A DNA stretch of 64,000 nucleotides from Undaria pinnatifida (Eukaryota > Sar > Phaeophyceae > Laminariales > Alariaceae): the NCBI GenBank assembly GCA_012845835.1, contig JABAKD010000020.1, forward strand, positions 8,770,415 to 8,834,414. The letters are read 5' to 3'. Position numbers and translations under genes: made by a program. Below, piece by piece: positions 32,870 through 44,618 of this stretch (the stretch's first letter is position 1; each line of letters starts with the position of its first letter). A model generated the notes under the pieces. The model had not been told where the DNA came from, did not search any database, and saw only the letters and a program-made list of their open reading frames with translations.

Positions 32870-35800
32870 TCACCCGAGCTCTTCTGCAGTGACGATAGCC
32901 TCGATAAGCCGACAGGCCCCCTTCACCCGCTTCCGGAACGCCTTCTTCCTGGGGCGGTCCCAGTTGCCGGGGGCGGCTCCCAGGTGCCCCCGGAGAAATA
33001 CAAGGGTGTTGTCTCGAGCGGCTGAATGCCCCCCGCCTTCTTTCATCCCTGCCGGTCGTGCGAGTCGCCGAAACACCTGGCAAACGGGTGCAGAGGTGTT
33101 ATCTGAACATTAGACCTCAATAACCGTGTCAGTCCGAAATATGGAGTACTGCGTAGACTTTTTGTGTCACAGGGAGATGAAGGCTTTATACTATATGGAG
33201 GAGAGATCTCGTGACTTGTGAATTTTTCAGCAATAGGGCATGTGGCCCATCGCCAAAAAACACACACCCGCGCGGCGTCCATCCAGCGACCTGCCGATGG
33301 CCCTCTCGTTACTTCAAAAGCAACGCATCGAGCCCCTCCCCCCCCCCTTTCCCCTGATCACGCAGATCCGAAACACGATCGGGTTGGTGGGATCGAACGT
33401 CAACACACACCTCCATGAAAGAGGCGTCGTCTCCCGCTGCGATGATCTCGTGGAAAAACACTCGCATCAGGAGAAGCCCGCTCGGCGACAGCTCCTGCAT
33501 TTCTACCGCCTGAGGAGGGCAAGAACGCGGGCAGAGGGGTCCGTGTTAAGGGTCCGTTTGGATAATTTTTTCGCGCTTTACCCCAAGCACCACCGGAGGG
33601 GGTTGCTTGGTGCTTGGCACGTTTGTCTTTCGCTCGCCATTTATCCCCAAGGGAAAAACAAAAACGGGACTGGTTGTTCTACATAAACTGCCGCAGGGTA
33701 CGGCTGCGTGAGGTACACGGCAAAAAGACACGCTCAGCAAACAGTCTGTTTGCCGACAGAAAGACTGATTCAGGAAACGCCGCCGGATACACATTCGGAT
33801 GCACCAAAACCCCAGCCGCGGCCGTCGGCGCGCTGCACGCTACTGGCACTGAAAACATGCGCGCCACGGCTACTGAAAACGCTCGTCAGGAATTGTGGCA
33901 CGCTCGTACAGCGTTCCCACCCCCCTCAGTTCCAGCGCCCAAAGGAGAAAGTACCACCCGCCCTGAACAAAAGTGAAAATTGCAAAACTCGTTGCAGGTA
34001 TGAGCAGAGCACATCCACACCAGTTTCGCTGTGTGTGTGCAACATGCCCACGCAACGCCTACAGGTTGTACGTTCGCGCAAACGCAGCACCAATAAACGG
34101 AACCTGCAACACACCGTACACCTGGTACGGGCCCTGGACCGACATGAGGCAAACGTCACGACCGAAACAGAGCCCGACAAACGCAACTTCGCTTGTTAGT
34201 GCCACGCGGCACAACATCGAATCACCTTGAGCACAGTTAGGGATAGCTGCTTGCAAAGGACGAGGTGGGCCATGAGACGAGCCAGGCTCCCCGCTCGTCT
34301 TGATGCCCCCTCCTCGAGCGACTTCAGAGCGTCCCAGAACGCCACTTGAAACGTGAATCTGCTACCCAAGGACCGGCAGACAAAAAGTGCGCGGATAACT
34401 GCTTTCAATCGGAGATACGTTGTCATGAAACATACCTGATAACGCTTTTTTGCTTTTGTTAATCCTCCCGTGGACGGGTTAAAAATAAAACGTATTCTCG
34501 CCACACTTCCATATATGTGCCGTGCGCAATCGCCTTCCAAGGGAAAAGGGGGAGATGCGCCACGCCACAAATGGCTGACTGAAAGAACGAAAAAAATGGC
34601 AACACAGCAATACTCGAAAGCCGATCACAAAAGTCATGCGCGGAAGCAGGTAGTTACGTTCAGCGTTGCGCGGTTCATACCCCGGTGGTGACGTATTCAT
34701 GGAATAGCGACAACAATGACAGGTTTCGGTCCCTCGCCACAAGTTCGCGAAAATGAACACCGCACTTGAGTGCCGTGAGGTCGATTCAGAGACCTTCGGG
34801 GTTCGGGAAAATGAGGCGTATCGCAACGTCGCAAGCAACGCTGTCGATTGCCCGAGCATTCTCTAAAACGCATCTTCAACCAAGCGGCAAGAGAGGCAAG
34901 TACGTACTGGTAAGCAATATTAGATGGACCAAAACACTACTAGAGATTTCATCGCGAGTTTTGCAACCGCCGTGTCCACGCGCCATCCACACTGAACAGG
35001 ATGCGCTTCTCTAAGTTGTGGTTTCGGTAAGGACCCATGTTGATCGACCATGAAAATCACGAGCGCGTCCTTATCGACGGTCTGTACACACGTGAAAGTC
35101 CCGGAAGGAGGGTCGGTTGGGGGGGGTGGGGGGGGAGGGGGTGCAGTACGTGGTGGGGTTTTAACGACAACGGCGAAGACAAAACGCAAGTAGTGCAAAA
35201 CAATCCGCAGGCATCAAAATAACCGGTTTCTCCTGCCAACATGGTTAGCCGTACCAACGTCATCTGCCGCAGGCTGAGAGCCCGAGCGCATCGAAGGATT
35301 CCCATCACCCACCATTTACCTGTAGCGTACGCTTGAACAACAACAAATCCAACAGCGCAAGCTCCCCCGCTCAACACAACATCGCGACGGCTTGAGGGTG
35401 GTTCGCCTTTCCCTTCTGCCACAACCAGAACACTGCCCAACTAAAGGAACGCTGGTTAACACAACCTTGCAAGCGAAGCAAAATTAACAAACACAAACCT
35501 GAGCTTGGGCTGCCGGTCGCAAACGCGCTCCGCCAGGTGCGCGTAGTAAGGGTTGAACGACCTCTCTTGACTGCAGCACTCAACGATGACGCGGGCGATC
35601 TCCCTCTCCTGCGCCCCCTTCAGGTTGAGCTTCAGAACCTTCTCGAGCGCGTCGTCGCAGTCTGTACTCCCGACGATCGCGACGAAAACGGACCGGCGCG
35701 CGTCGGTATTCATACGCAGTCGTGCGGCCAGAGCCAGCAACTCCACGTTACCATCGTCATTGCTGCCGCTGCCGCCCGCCGCAGCACCAATCGCGCCGCT

Positions 35801-38800
35801 CCCACGACCGCCATCTCTACCGTCGATTACGCTTGTCCTCGCGCCAACGCCTGCTCCTCCCGCGCTGTTTCCAGGTGTTTTTCCTCGCCCGGCCCACGCC
35901 GCGCCAACCCTCCACCAGCGCCCTCTGCTCTCCGTGGAAACCAGCTCCGACCACGTGACCCGCAGGGATGTATCGCCCCCCGTGCCCCCGCCACCGCCCT
36001 TAGCCGTCTTCACCGAGCCGAGCCACTTGCGCACGCGCCGGCTGGACTCTTGCCCTTGTTCCTGAATGCGGCTGCGCTTGTTGCCGTGCAGCTCGAGGAT
36101 TGTGTCCAGGATATACCTGGCACGCGAACCTCCAGTCGCGGTAGCGGCGGCGGTGCTAGCTGCCGCGTCTCTATCTGCGGACGGTTCTTCGCCACAGGGC
36201 TCAGAGCGAATCCCAGATCCAAACGCCGCTTTCCATCGTTCAGCCTCTCCTTCAAGAGCATCGCTAGCACTATTGAGCGGGGATTCGGTAGGGGCGGCGG
36301 CAGCCGCGGCTAAGTCAGATTTTTCTCGGACCAGGGCGATAATTTGCTTGAGCGCCTGCGGATCATCCGACCGCAGCTGGTAGCCGCTATATCTCAGCAA
36401 AAGCAACAGCAGTTCCATTTCGTCTGCACCGAACGCTGTTGGGGGAGTTGTACGGGGCGGTGGCACGGCAGGGCAGCGGAAGCGCAGGGGCGTGCGGGTC
36501 AGTGCGGCAGCTCACGTGGGTCTTTCAACGATCTTGGTGGCCTCCTCCTGCGCTACTCTGCATCGAAAACGGGAACAAAACCTTCTGACAAGGCAAAACA
36601 CGAGACAAGGCGACTCTGCTCATATACCAGCTAAGTCTTGCATCGGTAGCAACATCGTCGTCTCACCACGTAGTCGCTACCTCTCTGGGTGTCTAGAGAG
36701 ATCACTGGTATATGAACGCTATCTTGAGAGTACGGCGGCGCCTCTTTGCCCCGCATCCACCTCTCTTATGGCAAGGGGTCGGAGGCGATGCCGCTCAATC
36801 GCTCGCCATTCTCAACAGCTTCCAAAGCGCACCAACAGCACACAATAGCGCGGCATACACCGTGCGCTAAACACACACAATGACATGCTGCAGGGGGGGA
36901 AAACAAACACGAACGCACCGTTGACTAGCAGACCGATGATGTCGTACACAAGCGTGCAATGCGCGACACCGTAGTTGTAGAGGTAGGCCAGGAGGAGAAG
37001 GAGGTTCGACCCCGTCCCCCTTCCCCCGCGAACGCCGCCACTCCCCCCCCTGGCACCTCCTCCTCCTCCTTTGCCGCTTTTGGCGCCCCAAATCTCGGCG
37101 TCGAGCTCCTTCGCGATGGTCTCGAGGAAAAAACCACCGACGTCAGCGCCGAGCGAAATGTTGAGAGCGGCGATCACCGCGGCAAAAGAAGGGATGAGCG
37201 TTGTCATCACCTATCACCAGCGTAAAAAACGCAAAATAAACCACAGGGGGACAAAAGGGGATCAGGATCTTCGTCGAGGTAAAAAACGAGGCGCGCACGC
37301 CAAGGGGTGTTGTGTCTCTTTTACCAGAGACACGTCCACTCAGCGGCTTGAGGCACCGCACCGTCTATTGCCATATCGCACCGTCTATTGCCATATCGCA
37401 CCGTCTATTACCATATTGCGGAGAAATGGGTCATCCACACCTAACCCAGCACGACAAGTGCGCGTACTGGCATATAGTAACGCTTGCGATTAGCCACTCG
37501 TCTTCGCATCTTTGTGCCCTGGCAGTACAGGATACCCTCACTAGAAGATTGGAAATGAGGAGCGTGACGGATCTACGGTCGCGGTCAAGCTCCTGACTGC
37601 ATCAAGCTCTTGCGGTGACGGTTGTTGTACGCCATGCATGTATTCTAATACCTGGTATGGTGCATACATACAGCATAGTAGTAGCAGCTTACTCATAGCC
37701 TTGATGGGGTCTCTGATATTAATCGACGCGCGTCAGCGCAGTTACCTTGCATTTGTTGCGCTCGTGTCGTGGTATGTACTCGGTATGTACAATAGCGATA
37801 AACTACGATATCATATCATCGTGGTTTGCGGATCTCTGATATTAATCGACGCCCGTCAGCGCAGTTACCTTGCATTTATTGTGCTCGTGTAGTGGTATGT
37901 ACTCGGCATGTACAACAGCGAAAAACTACGATGTCATATCATCGTGGTTTGCGCCCACAGAAGAGCTCTTTTCTCTTTAGGATCAAGACATCGATACGGA
38001 CACTGGGTGTGCTGGAAAAAGAGCAGTAGCAACGTGAAGCACAAAACACACACACAGGCTGGACCGCCGTACCACACGATCAATCGGCACAAAAAACAAG
38101 TTGCACCAAACAGCCCACCCTGGCACACCAAACCACGTAGCAAGCAGTAAGTAGAGGGGCCGCGACTGTTTTTCTGTACAGTCATGGTCCCGCACTTGTG
38201 CGGTGCCCTTTTGTGCAGTGCCACAGTGTAGTGCGGCGATAATCGAGTGCCAAGTCCTAACTCGTGCTAGAGACTTCTAGGCCAAGGCCACGGTAGGGGG
38301 GGAGTCTTGCTACGGTAGCCCTCCCAACTTTTCTTCAACGGAATCGCCGGTTTTGAAACCAGCTCCCGGCCGTACCCCCTGAAATACGGTGCCCCTTGCC
38401 ACCCCGACGTCATTGTGCGATAGTCCCTTTACAAACAAGAAAACATATGGAGACCTTGACTTAGTAGCGACCTTCCTCATGTCGAGCAGCCATGAAACGT
38501 TCGTGAAGAGAAAATCGTTGGTTTTGGGGGGGATGGGGGGGGAAATCGTAGAATCAGTCTGAACCGGGCTTCCATCGCTCGCACGAGTGACTCTGTACCT
38601 CACTGATCAACCCACGTTCGGCGATTTTTTTAGGTGCAGCGTCTAAATAACCATCCTTTTTTCGGTGTAATATAATATCGAGAATATTGAAAACAGCACG
38701 AAAGCCTGTGACCGCTACAAACAGGGGGAACACTCGCGCGAGTGACACCGAGTCACTGAAAAAAATGTGCCCACAAGGGGGCAATCCACCCCTACCGCAG

Positions 38801-41800
38801 CTTTGGCTTTTGGGGGCATCCTTTTGCAAGCTGCTCGGGGTCACTCGCGCAAAGCGACCCCCCCCTGTATTCGACGCGTACTACGATCGAGCTGCACCAT
38901 TTTTATTTCTTCAAGGTTCCTCAAGTTGGGAGAGCTTAAGATCTCTCCCCTGAAAACTGATTTGGACCAAAAATACAACTTCTGCCGGATGAAAAATCCC
39001 ATGGACCTAGCTAGGTACACGACAAAAGAATCATGAACATGAAAAAATTGTCTGTTTCTGACGATTTTGGGTTAAGGCGAGCCCCGTCATTTCAGAAAAC
39101 ATTTCAGACGAAAACTGCTACCTCGATCGTAGCACGTGCTTTTTTTCCACCCATTGACATTTCGCGGTGCTTTAGTTTTGCGTTCTGAAACCCGCCACAG
39201 AATGGGTAGCTACGCTGCGCCAAATCAAAGCACGGATAGAAATTTTGTCAGCGAAGTACAGAGTCACTCGTGCGAGAGCCTCCCCTGCCGCAGCCATGTT
39301 TTCTACTGTACTGCACAAACTCGGGATAGTGCAGGGTTCCAATTTGGTGCGGGTGTCCTCGTTTGGCAAGATTTATTCCCGCTGGGGTCGGAGCCTCACA
39401 TGCTTGTCGTGGACGCAGACAGCTCGGGTGGCCATCCAGAGCGCTTCGTTCGCTTCGGTGGTGCTGTGCGCCCGGTACGCGTCCCGCAGACGCGCTGTGA
39501 CCGGCTCGAGGGTCTCCTCCGACAGGCGGTTCATAATGCCGTTTATCACGCGCTGAGGGTGTCGCATGGTATTATTTTCGGCGGTTAGAGGTTGAGCGGA
39601 CACGCACGTGTTACGTCGGTGGATGCGGTTAGGGGCAGGTGGAGGTCGGTGCGGACTTATCGCTCATCGTTTCTCATTGATGAACGCCTCTTTGGTGGCA
39701 ACGGAAGTTAGATCGTCAAATAAGCTGACGCGACGGACACAAACTGAGCGAACCCAAGCCAGCGATACGCGCATAAACCTTGCGACCCTGGCGTCAATAA
39801 CGCCGGGGACTGGCACGTCAGCGGCAACATGATCCCCCGAATTCACACACTGGGACGGAGCAGGAGCACACCTCTTTCAAAACATCCTATAGTCGAGTTT
39901 TCGAAAACTAAAACGTGTCCCATACATTTTGCATTTGTCCGTGCTGCCGTTCCGGCTTGTGCGTCGAAACAAACACCAAAAAGTCTTGCTCAAGCGAGAA
40001 CTTTCCTTGTTATTCATATCCTACAATTCTAAAACGAAGCACAAGCATCACCTGAACCTCGGTGCGCTTGCTTCTTGGAGCAAACTTATCCGCTTCTGTG
40101 TTAGATGCTCCCGCCGCTGATGCGCCCGCCGCCGCTATCGCCGCCGCTCGTAAGTGTGGCGGGACATACATGGCGGGGGCCGCACCGCCTGGCCCAGTCC
40201 CTACTGCCCGCCCGTAAATGTCCTGCCCGGGCTTTGGCCGATAGGTGTGGCGCTTGAAATCCTCGCTCTCCTCTTCCGGGTCCAAGCCGGCGTCGCCGTC
40301 CTCTGCTCCTCCGTGATCCCCCCTCGCTTCACCGTCATTGCTGACGTCGTCGTCTTCGTCACCGTAGCCGGTGGTGTCGAATGGCGCCGAGTTAGTGTCA
40401 CCTCCTTCATCTCCATCTTGCTCCTCCTCTTCTTCCTCCTCCCCCTCCTGGTCTTCCTCGTCCTCTTCCTCATCCCCTTCATCCTCCTCCTGCACGTCGT
40501 TCTCCTCATCCTCCTCTTCTATAGCGTCGACCTCATGTTGCCTCGGCCGCACGCCTTGTCTTTCATTCCTCAATTCCTCCTCCTCCTCCCCGTCCCACAA
40601 CTCCTTATCATTCTCTGAGCCACCCTCGCCGTCCACAGCCTTTCCGGGCAGCCCCCGACCCGGCCCCCCCCGCTTCAAACTGCCCTCGTTTTCTGAACCG
40701 GCACCGTCAGACTCCCAGTCGTCCCCCGTCCCCTGATCCTCCTCGCTCGAACCACCCGCACCTCCTCCCACGACCTGTGTATCGTATTGCATGTGTTATG
40801 CACCACCACGACAACAAAAACAAAAACATCACGCGCGAACTCAGCAATGAATGGCACAGGCGGTTGGGAATGCGATGGAGAGGCTCCTTGCGCTGCCCAC
40901 ATTCCGGGGGGGGTCTGACAGGCAGCGGTTTTCGCTTTCGCCTTGAACACAAGCAGTGAAGTATTGGACATAAAAAATAATAACTCCATCATACGTGGCA
41001 CTCATTCAAGGAGTGCGGCCCGATCAGACAAGCATCTCTGCCGCTGCAAGTTCAAGCTGTCCGCAGGTGAACGTGCCCCGTGATTAGAGGGCGTGTTATA
41101 CCATGCCACTATAGTACAAAGCGGGCGAGATTGTTGAGCGGAAAGTGCTGAGTGGCAGTCGGCAGGGGTTCGAAAATTTTACAGTCAGACGCAAGGAGGC
41201 TTCGACCAACAGCACGCTTTAGAAAAACAAAGCACACATTCCCAGGAAGCCGTGGAATAGCCAGAAAGGTTTCTTTCTGTGAGCAGATGTGCCCGGTGCG
41301 CACAGCATCCGCTCGAAGCATCCGCTTGCCGCTCGTATGTACGAAATCCAGTTGCTTCCTCAAAGAAGTGTGTAAATACAATAAACGTACTGCTATTGTA
41401 GCTGCCGAGGGTCGGCCACTAAGAAATCACAGTGGCTCATTTCCTATTTCCACGCTCGCGCGAAGCCAAGCCACAGTTCGGCTACTTACAGATACTGTAG
41501 CATTTAAACATGATGGCGACGCTCGACTGTAAAATCTTCAAACGGCAGCAAAAAGAGGAGGCATTCGCCAATACGGGAGTGCGCACCACGCGCGCGACAA
41601 AATGGGTGGGAAAGACCCGTATGATACTGGAAAGGGACGAAGATAGCTTCGTACACTACGTCGACGTTTGTCGGCAGCATCGACAACAGCAACATCGCGA
41701 CCACCACCACTACCACCACCGCACCACCACCACCAACATCAACGACAGCAACGACAGTAAGAAACAACAACAACAGCAGCAACAACAACAAAACAGCAAC

Positions 41801-41865
41801 AACAACAGCAACAACAAAAACAGCAGCAGCAACAACAACAACAACACCAGCAGCAGCAACAGCAA

Positions 41866-41939
<74 letters not shown>

Positions 41940-44618
41940 TCAACAATAACAACAACAACAACAACAGCAACAGCCACAGCCACAGCCACAACAACAACAA
42001 CACCAACAACGGCAGCCTTACCACTGCCACCTACTGTTACCGCTGTATCAAAATACCTCGGAGATGTGGTCCAGGCCGGAGAGGAAGGCGCCAAAGTCGT
42101 CGCCCATGCCGTCATCCACCTCCAGCTCCCTCTCAAGCTTGGCGCGCTTCTTTTTCGCGTTCGGGCCAGACACTCCCAGGAGGCGTTCGAGACGCTGCAG
42201 CCAATGGCACACATAGGGCGTTGGTCGGCCAGGATACGGCGGAGCAGGTTCAGGGCACTAGTGGTTAATTCTTTTTTTATCGCAGAAAATATCGTACACA
42301 AATTCCAAGCGCTTCGTCCGAATAAAACACATGTGTAGTTACAAAGGGAAAAAAGCACACCCTTTCGATTTTGCTTCGAGCAAGGACGAAACAAATTATG
42401 GCTTCGTACAAGTACGCGGCCCGAAGGAAAGAAATTCTTTGCAATAATGGGTCTGTACCAGTACGCGGCCCGAAGGAAGAATATTTTGCGTTTTATTTAC
42501 CACAGTACTTGACGGTGCGAAGCTGCATTGTCTATCCCGGAATGATACGTTGCCCAAATGTTGAGTGAACTCGCACCGTCCGCGGGACTGTCGTTCTTGT
42601 TCTTGAGCCGCCCGCTTCCCGAAGCATACATATTATAACAGTACCGGTAGTCGCCCCGCAACAGGCAAGTTGGGAACGTGCAGTGCTGTACTATAACGCC
42701 ATCTCGTGGAAATGTTGCTCCACAGAGCCGTTAGCGGCTGCCTACCATATGTTCCACGGGTAGTTGCCCTAGGCTGCCCTGAACGTCACCACCTCGGCAG
42801 CACGTGGAAAATGTTTGCCAACCATCTCCACTTGGCGTATTTTTTGCGCCTACTTGTGCGATCACATCGTATCACCTGATCCAGTACGGAGCTACGGGTA
42901 GAAAAGCGTTTTTCGCGACACTGCAGGAACGTTCCCGCAATCCTGCGTACGCTTTACTGAAGCAGTTCAGGGTGGAACAGCAGACAAGTACGGGGTTGTG
43001 TGTGTCCGTGCGCGTGCGTGCGTGTTCTCCACACTCGAGCCATTATTTCTACCTGTCGACATTGGTTACATCCAGTGTCCTTGCCGATTGTTCACCCTAC
43101 AGAGATGCAATCGCTGTGGTCATAAAATCTAGGAAGTGCGCTCCCCCGGCTCTGGTCTCAGACACAGCATAAAAGCAGTGTGCACCACGACGAACCGAAA
43201 CGGAGGAGAGTGAGCGAGCGAGAGAGAGAGAAAACGCCAAAGACGCGTGCTACACGATAGAGGTACGAGTACGAAGCCCTTTTTGTTGGCCAAACCTTTC
43301 GCGGTCGACGGGGCTCCTCAAAATGAGATAAACTACCCCATGTCGATAGAATCGTAAACTATCGTTCGTTGTCTGCCTAGGCCATGGGGTTGCTCATCGG
43401 ATCGCGCTCCCGTATGTTTCAGCACGTCAGGTTCTTGGTTCGGTATGGACCTCCTCAAATGACAAGCTTAAGAAAATCAGGGTGCGGCACCCCCCGTCGT
43501 AGCACCAAGCGCGCGTCCAAACCTCTTCTAAGGAGGAGGAGGAGGAGGAGGAGGAGAGGGGGTGAGAGAGAAATCACCAAACCTCTTCTGACCTTAAGCT
43601 CCGCGTCCTCCGCAGCGATCATGGGATCCAGCTCTTCCGGCCTCCACCGCTTGCGACGGGCTCCGTTTCCGCTGCCGCCGCCATCGCCGCCACCGCCCCC
43701 ACCACCCCCGCTGCGCCGCGGCGCGGTACCTTGCGGTTGCTTGCCGCCTCTTCCGCTCGGCCCAGCCGCAGCGGTCAGCGGCAGCACCGATGTTGATTCC
43801 GATGCGGCCTGTCGTCGAGGCGAGGACATGGTGTGCAGCAAGGGCGATGATCAGACCGAGAATGGTGTACCGGATCACAGCAACAGTGCGTGTGATAATG
43901 CCATTGTGTGTGTTCTTCATATCAACATGAAACGTTCAACCAAGCAACCCCCCTGACATCCAGGATATCCGGCTGTTTGAGCTGATATACGCGGAGAAGA
44001 GCTCTGCATGTTGCAACGAGACAGAGGTTACAAGTCTAGAGCAGTGTGCTAAGTGCCAGGTTCGTTTTATAATATCATGAAGTTGTCACCTACCAGGTAC
44101 AGGATACTTACTGCCTGTACCCCGCTGTCGCCCTGTAGCCCGACTCCGACGCGGCGCAACACAGAAGATACGACAGGGTCGGCTTTTGCAGTCGTTGTAA
44201 GTCTTCAACTCGTGGCCAGAAAACTACACAAACCGCACGACTGTAACCAAGGACCACCAACGGAGGCCAAGGGGTCCAGTGAGACACAAGCACGCACAAT
44301 CGCAACGGTGAGGTCTCTCACACCGTCGTATCATATGATGTCCTACCCTACGTTACGTACAGCAACAGGCTACGATAGCAAAGGAATTGCCTCTTCCTGG
44401 TATGTCAAAGTGGATGTAAATATAACAAACGTTAAATTAATAATATCAAAATAACTACGTATCCTATATTTATACCCAAGATGAGTAACATCGTAACATA
44501 TTTTTCTTGCCTTGTGAGCCGCACGCCTTGCGTGTCGCTGCTGCTTCTTCTCTTTGGCTGCCTGCTTGTGTGCCTTGCGCAGCTCCTTGCGGGAACCGGC
44601 ATTCTTAATCTTCCCCAT
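32870..44618 (-). CDS. NOM1: Nucleolar MIF4G/MA3 protein NOM1 (Sgd1 family), 10 exons
   Basis: Exons (minus strand): 44618-44511, 43808-43593, 42194-42057, 40774-40052, 39552-39400, 37210-36919, 36423-35499, 34358-34226, 33494-about 33362, about 33021-32870; the sum is 991 codons with stop. Order: basic N-terminus ('SRKELRKAHKQAAKEKK'), 'RLERLLGVSG', a long Glu/Asp-rich region, 'YVPPHLRA', a MIF4G domain from 'INGIMNRLSEETLEPV' through 'LLAYLYNYGVAHCTLVYDII', the 'RWWRVGAAWAG' linker, and an MA3 domain ('AARLRMNTDARRSVFVAIV', 'LKGAQEREIARVIVECCSQE', 'FNPYYAHLAERVC'). NOM1/Sgd1 proteins act in the nucleolus in small-subunit rRNA processing with eIF4A-like helicases. Intron 1 uses AAG|GCAAGA, a GC donor, if exon 1 belongs here; a start at the ATG at 43829 is the alternative. 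The junction between the last two exons is uncertain. Human NOM1 is about 860 aa, so length fits. Confidence 0.92.
37360..37420. repeat. Three tandem copies of a 20-bp unit
   Basis: 'gcaccgtctattgccatatc' occurs three times in a row (third copy with two changes) in NOM1 intron 5. It is a local minisatellite. Confidence 0.85.
37705..37955. repeat. Tandem duplication of about 124 bp
   Basis: The segment from 'gggtctctgatattaatcgacgc' to 'atcatcgtggtttgcg' at about 37705-37828 is repeated at about 37829-37952 with few differences. It is intronic and probably recent. Confidence 0.85.
38330..38640. repeat. Dispersed repeat, also at 60395-60575
   Basis: The stretch 'atcgccggttttgaaaccagc', 'gaaatacggtgccccttgccaccccga' and 'tcgagcagccatgaaacgttc' recurs in the same order at 60395-60575 in a DRC11 intron. 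The outer part (38575-38600) matches 39262-39282 in inverted orientation ('cagagtcactcgtgcgag'), so terminal inverted repeats are possible. Confidence 0.6.
38875..39160. repeat. Dispersed repeat, also at 58840-59130
   Basis: Shared landmarks in order are 'aaaactgattt', 'ggatgaaaaa', 'gctaggta.ac', 'gacgattttgggtt' and 'gtcatttcagaaaa'. A shorter relative lies near 61280-61320 ('cgtcgtagcacgtg'). Families of this kind occur in introns of both NOM1 and DRC11. Confidence 0.55.
41695..42010. repeat. CAC/CAA/CAGCAA microsatellite cluster in NOM1 intron 3
   Basis: About 300 bases of CAA, CAG and CAGCAA units (perfect CAGCAA at about 41865-41938). The poly-Asn/Ser and polyleucine ORFs over it are artefacts. 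The tract sits between two securely placed exons (42057 and 40774) and is spliced out. Confidence 0.9.

Noticed and set aside
35537-36313. 258-codon plus-strand ORF
   Set aside because: It lies opposite the large GC-rich NOM1 exon 36423-35499, whose minus frame has clear MIF4G/MA3 features.
41504-42394. ORFs of 296 (minus) and 252 codons (plus)
   Set aside because: They run through the CAA/CAG microsatellite of NOM1 intron 3. The true coding piece here is only 42194-42057 in a different minus frame.
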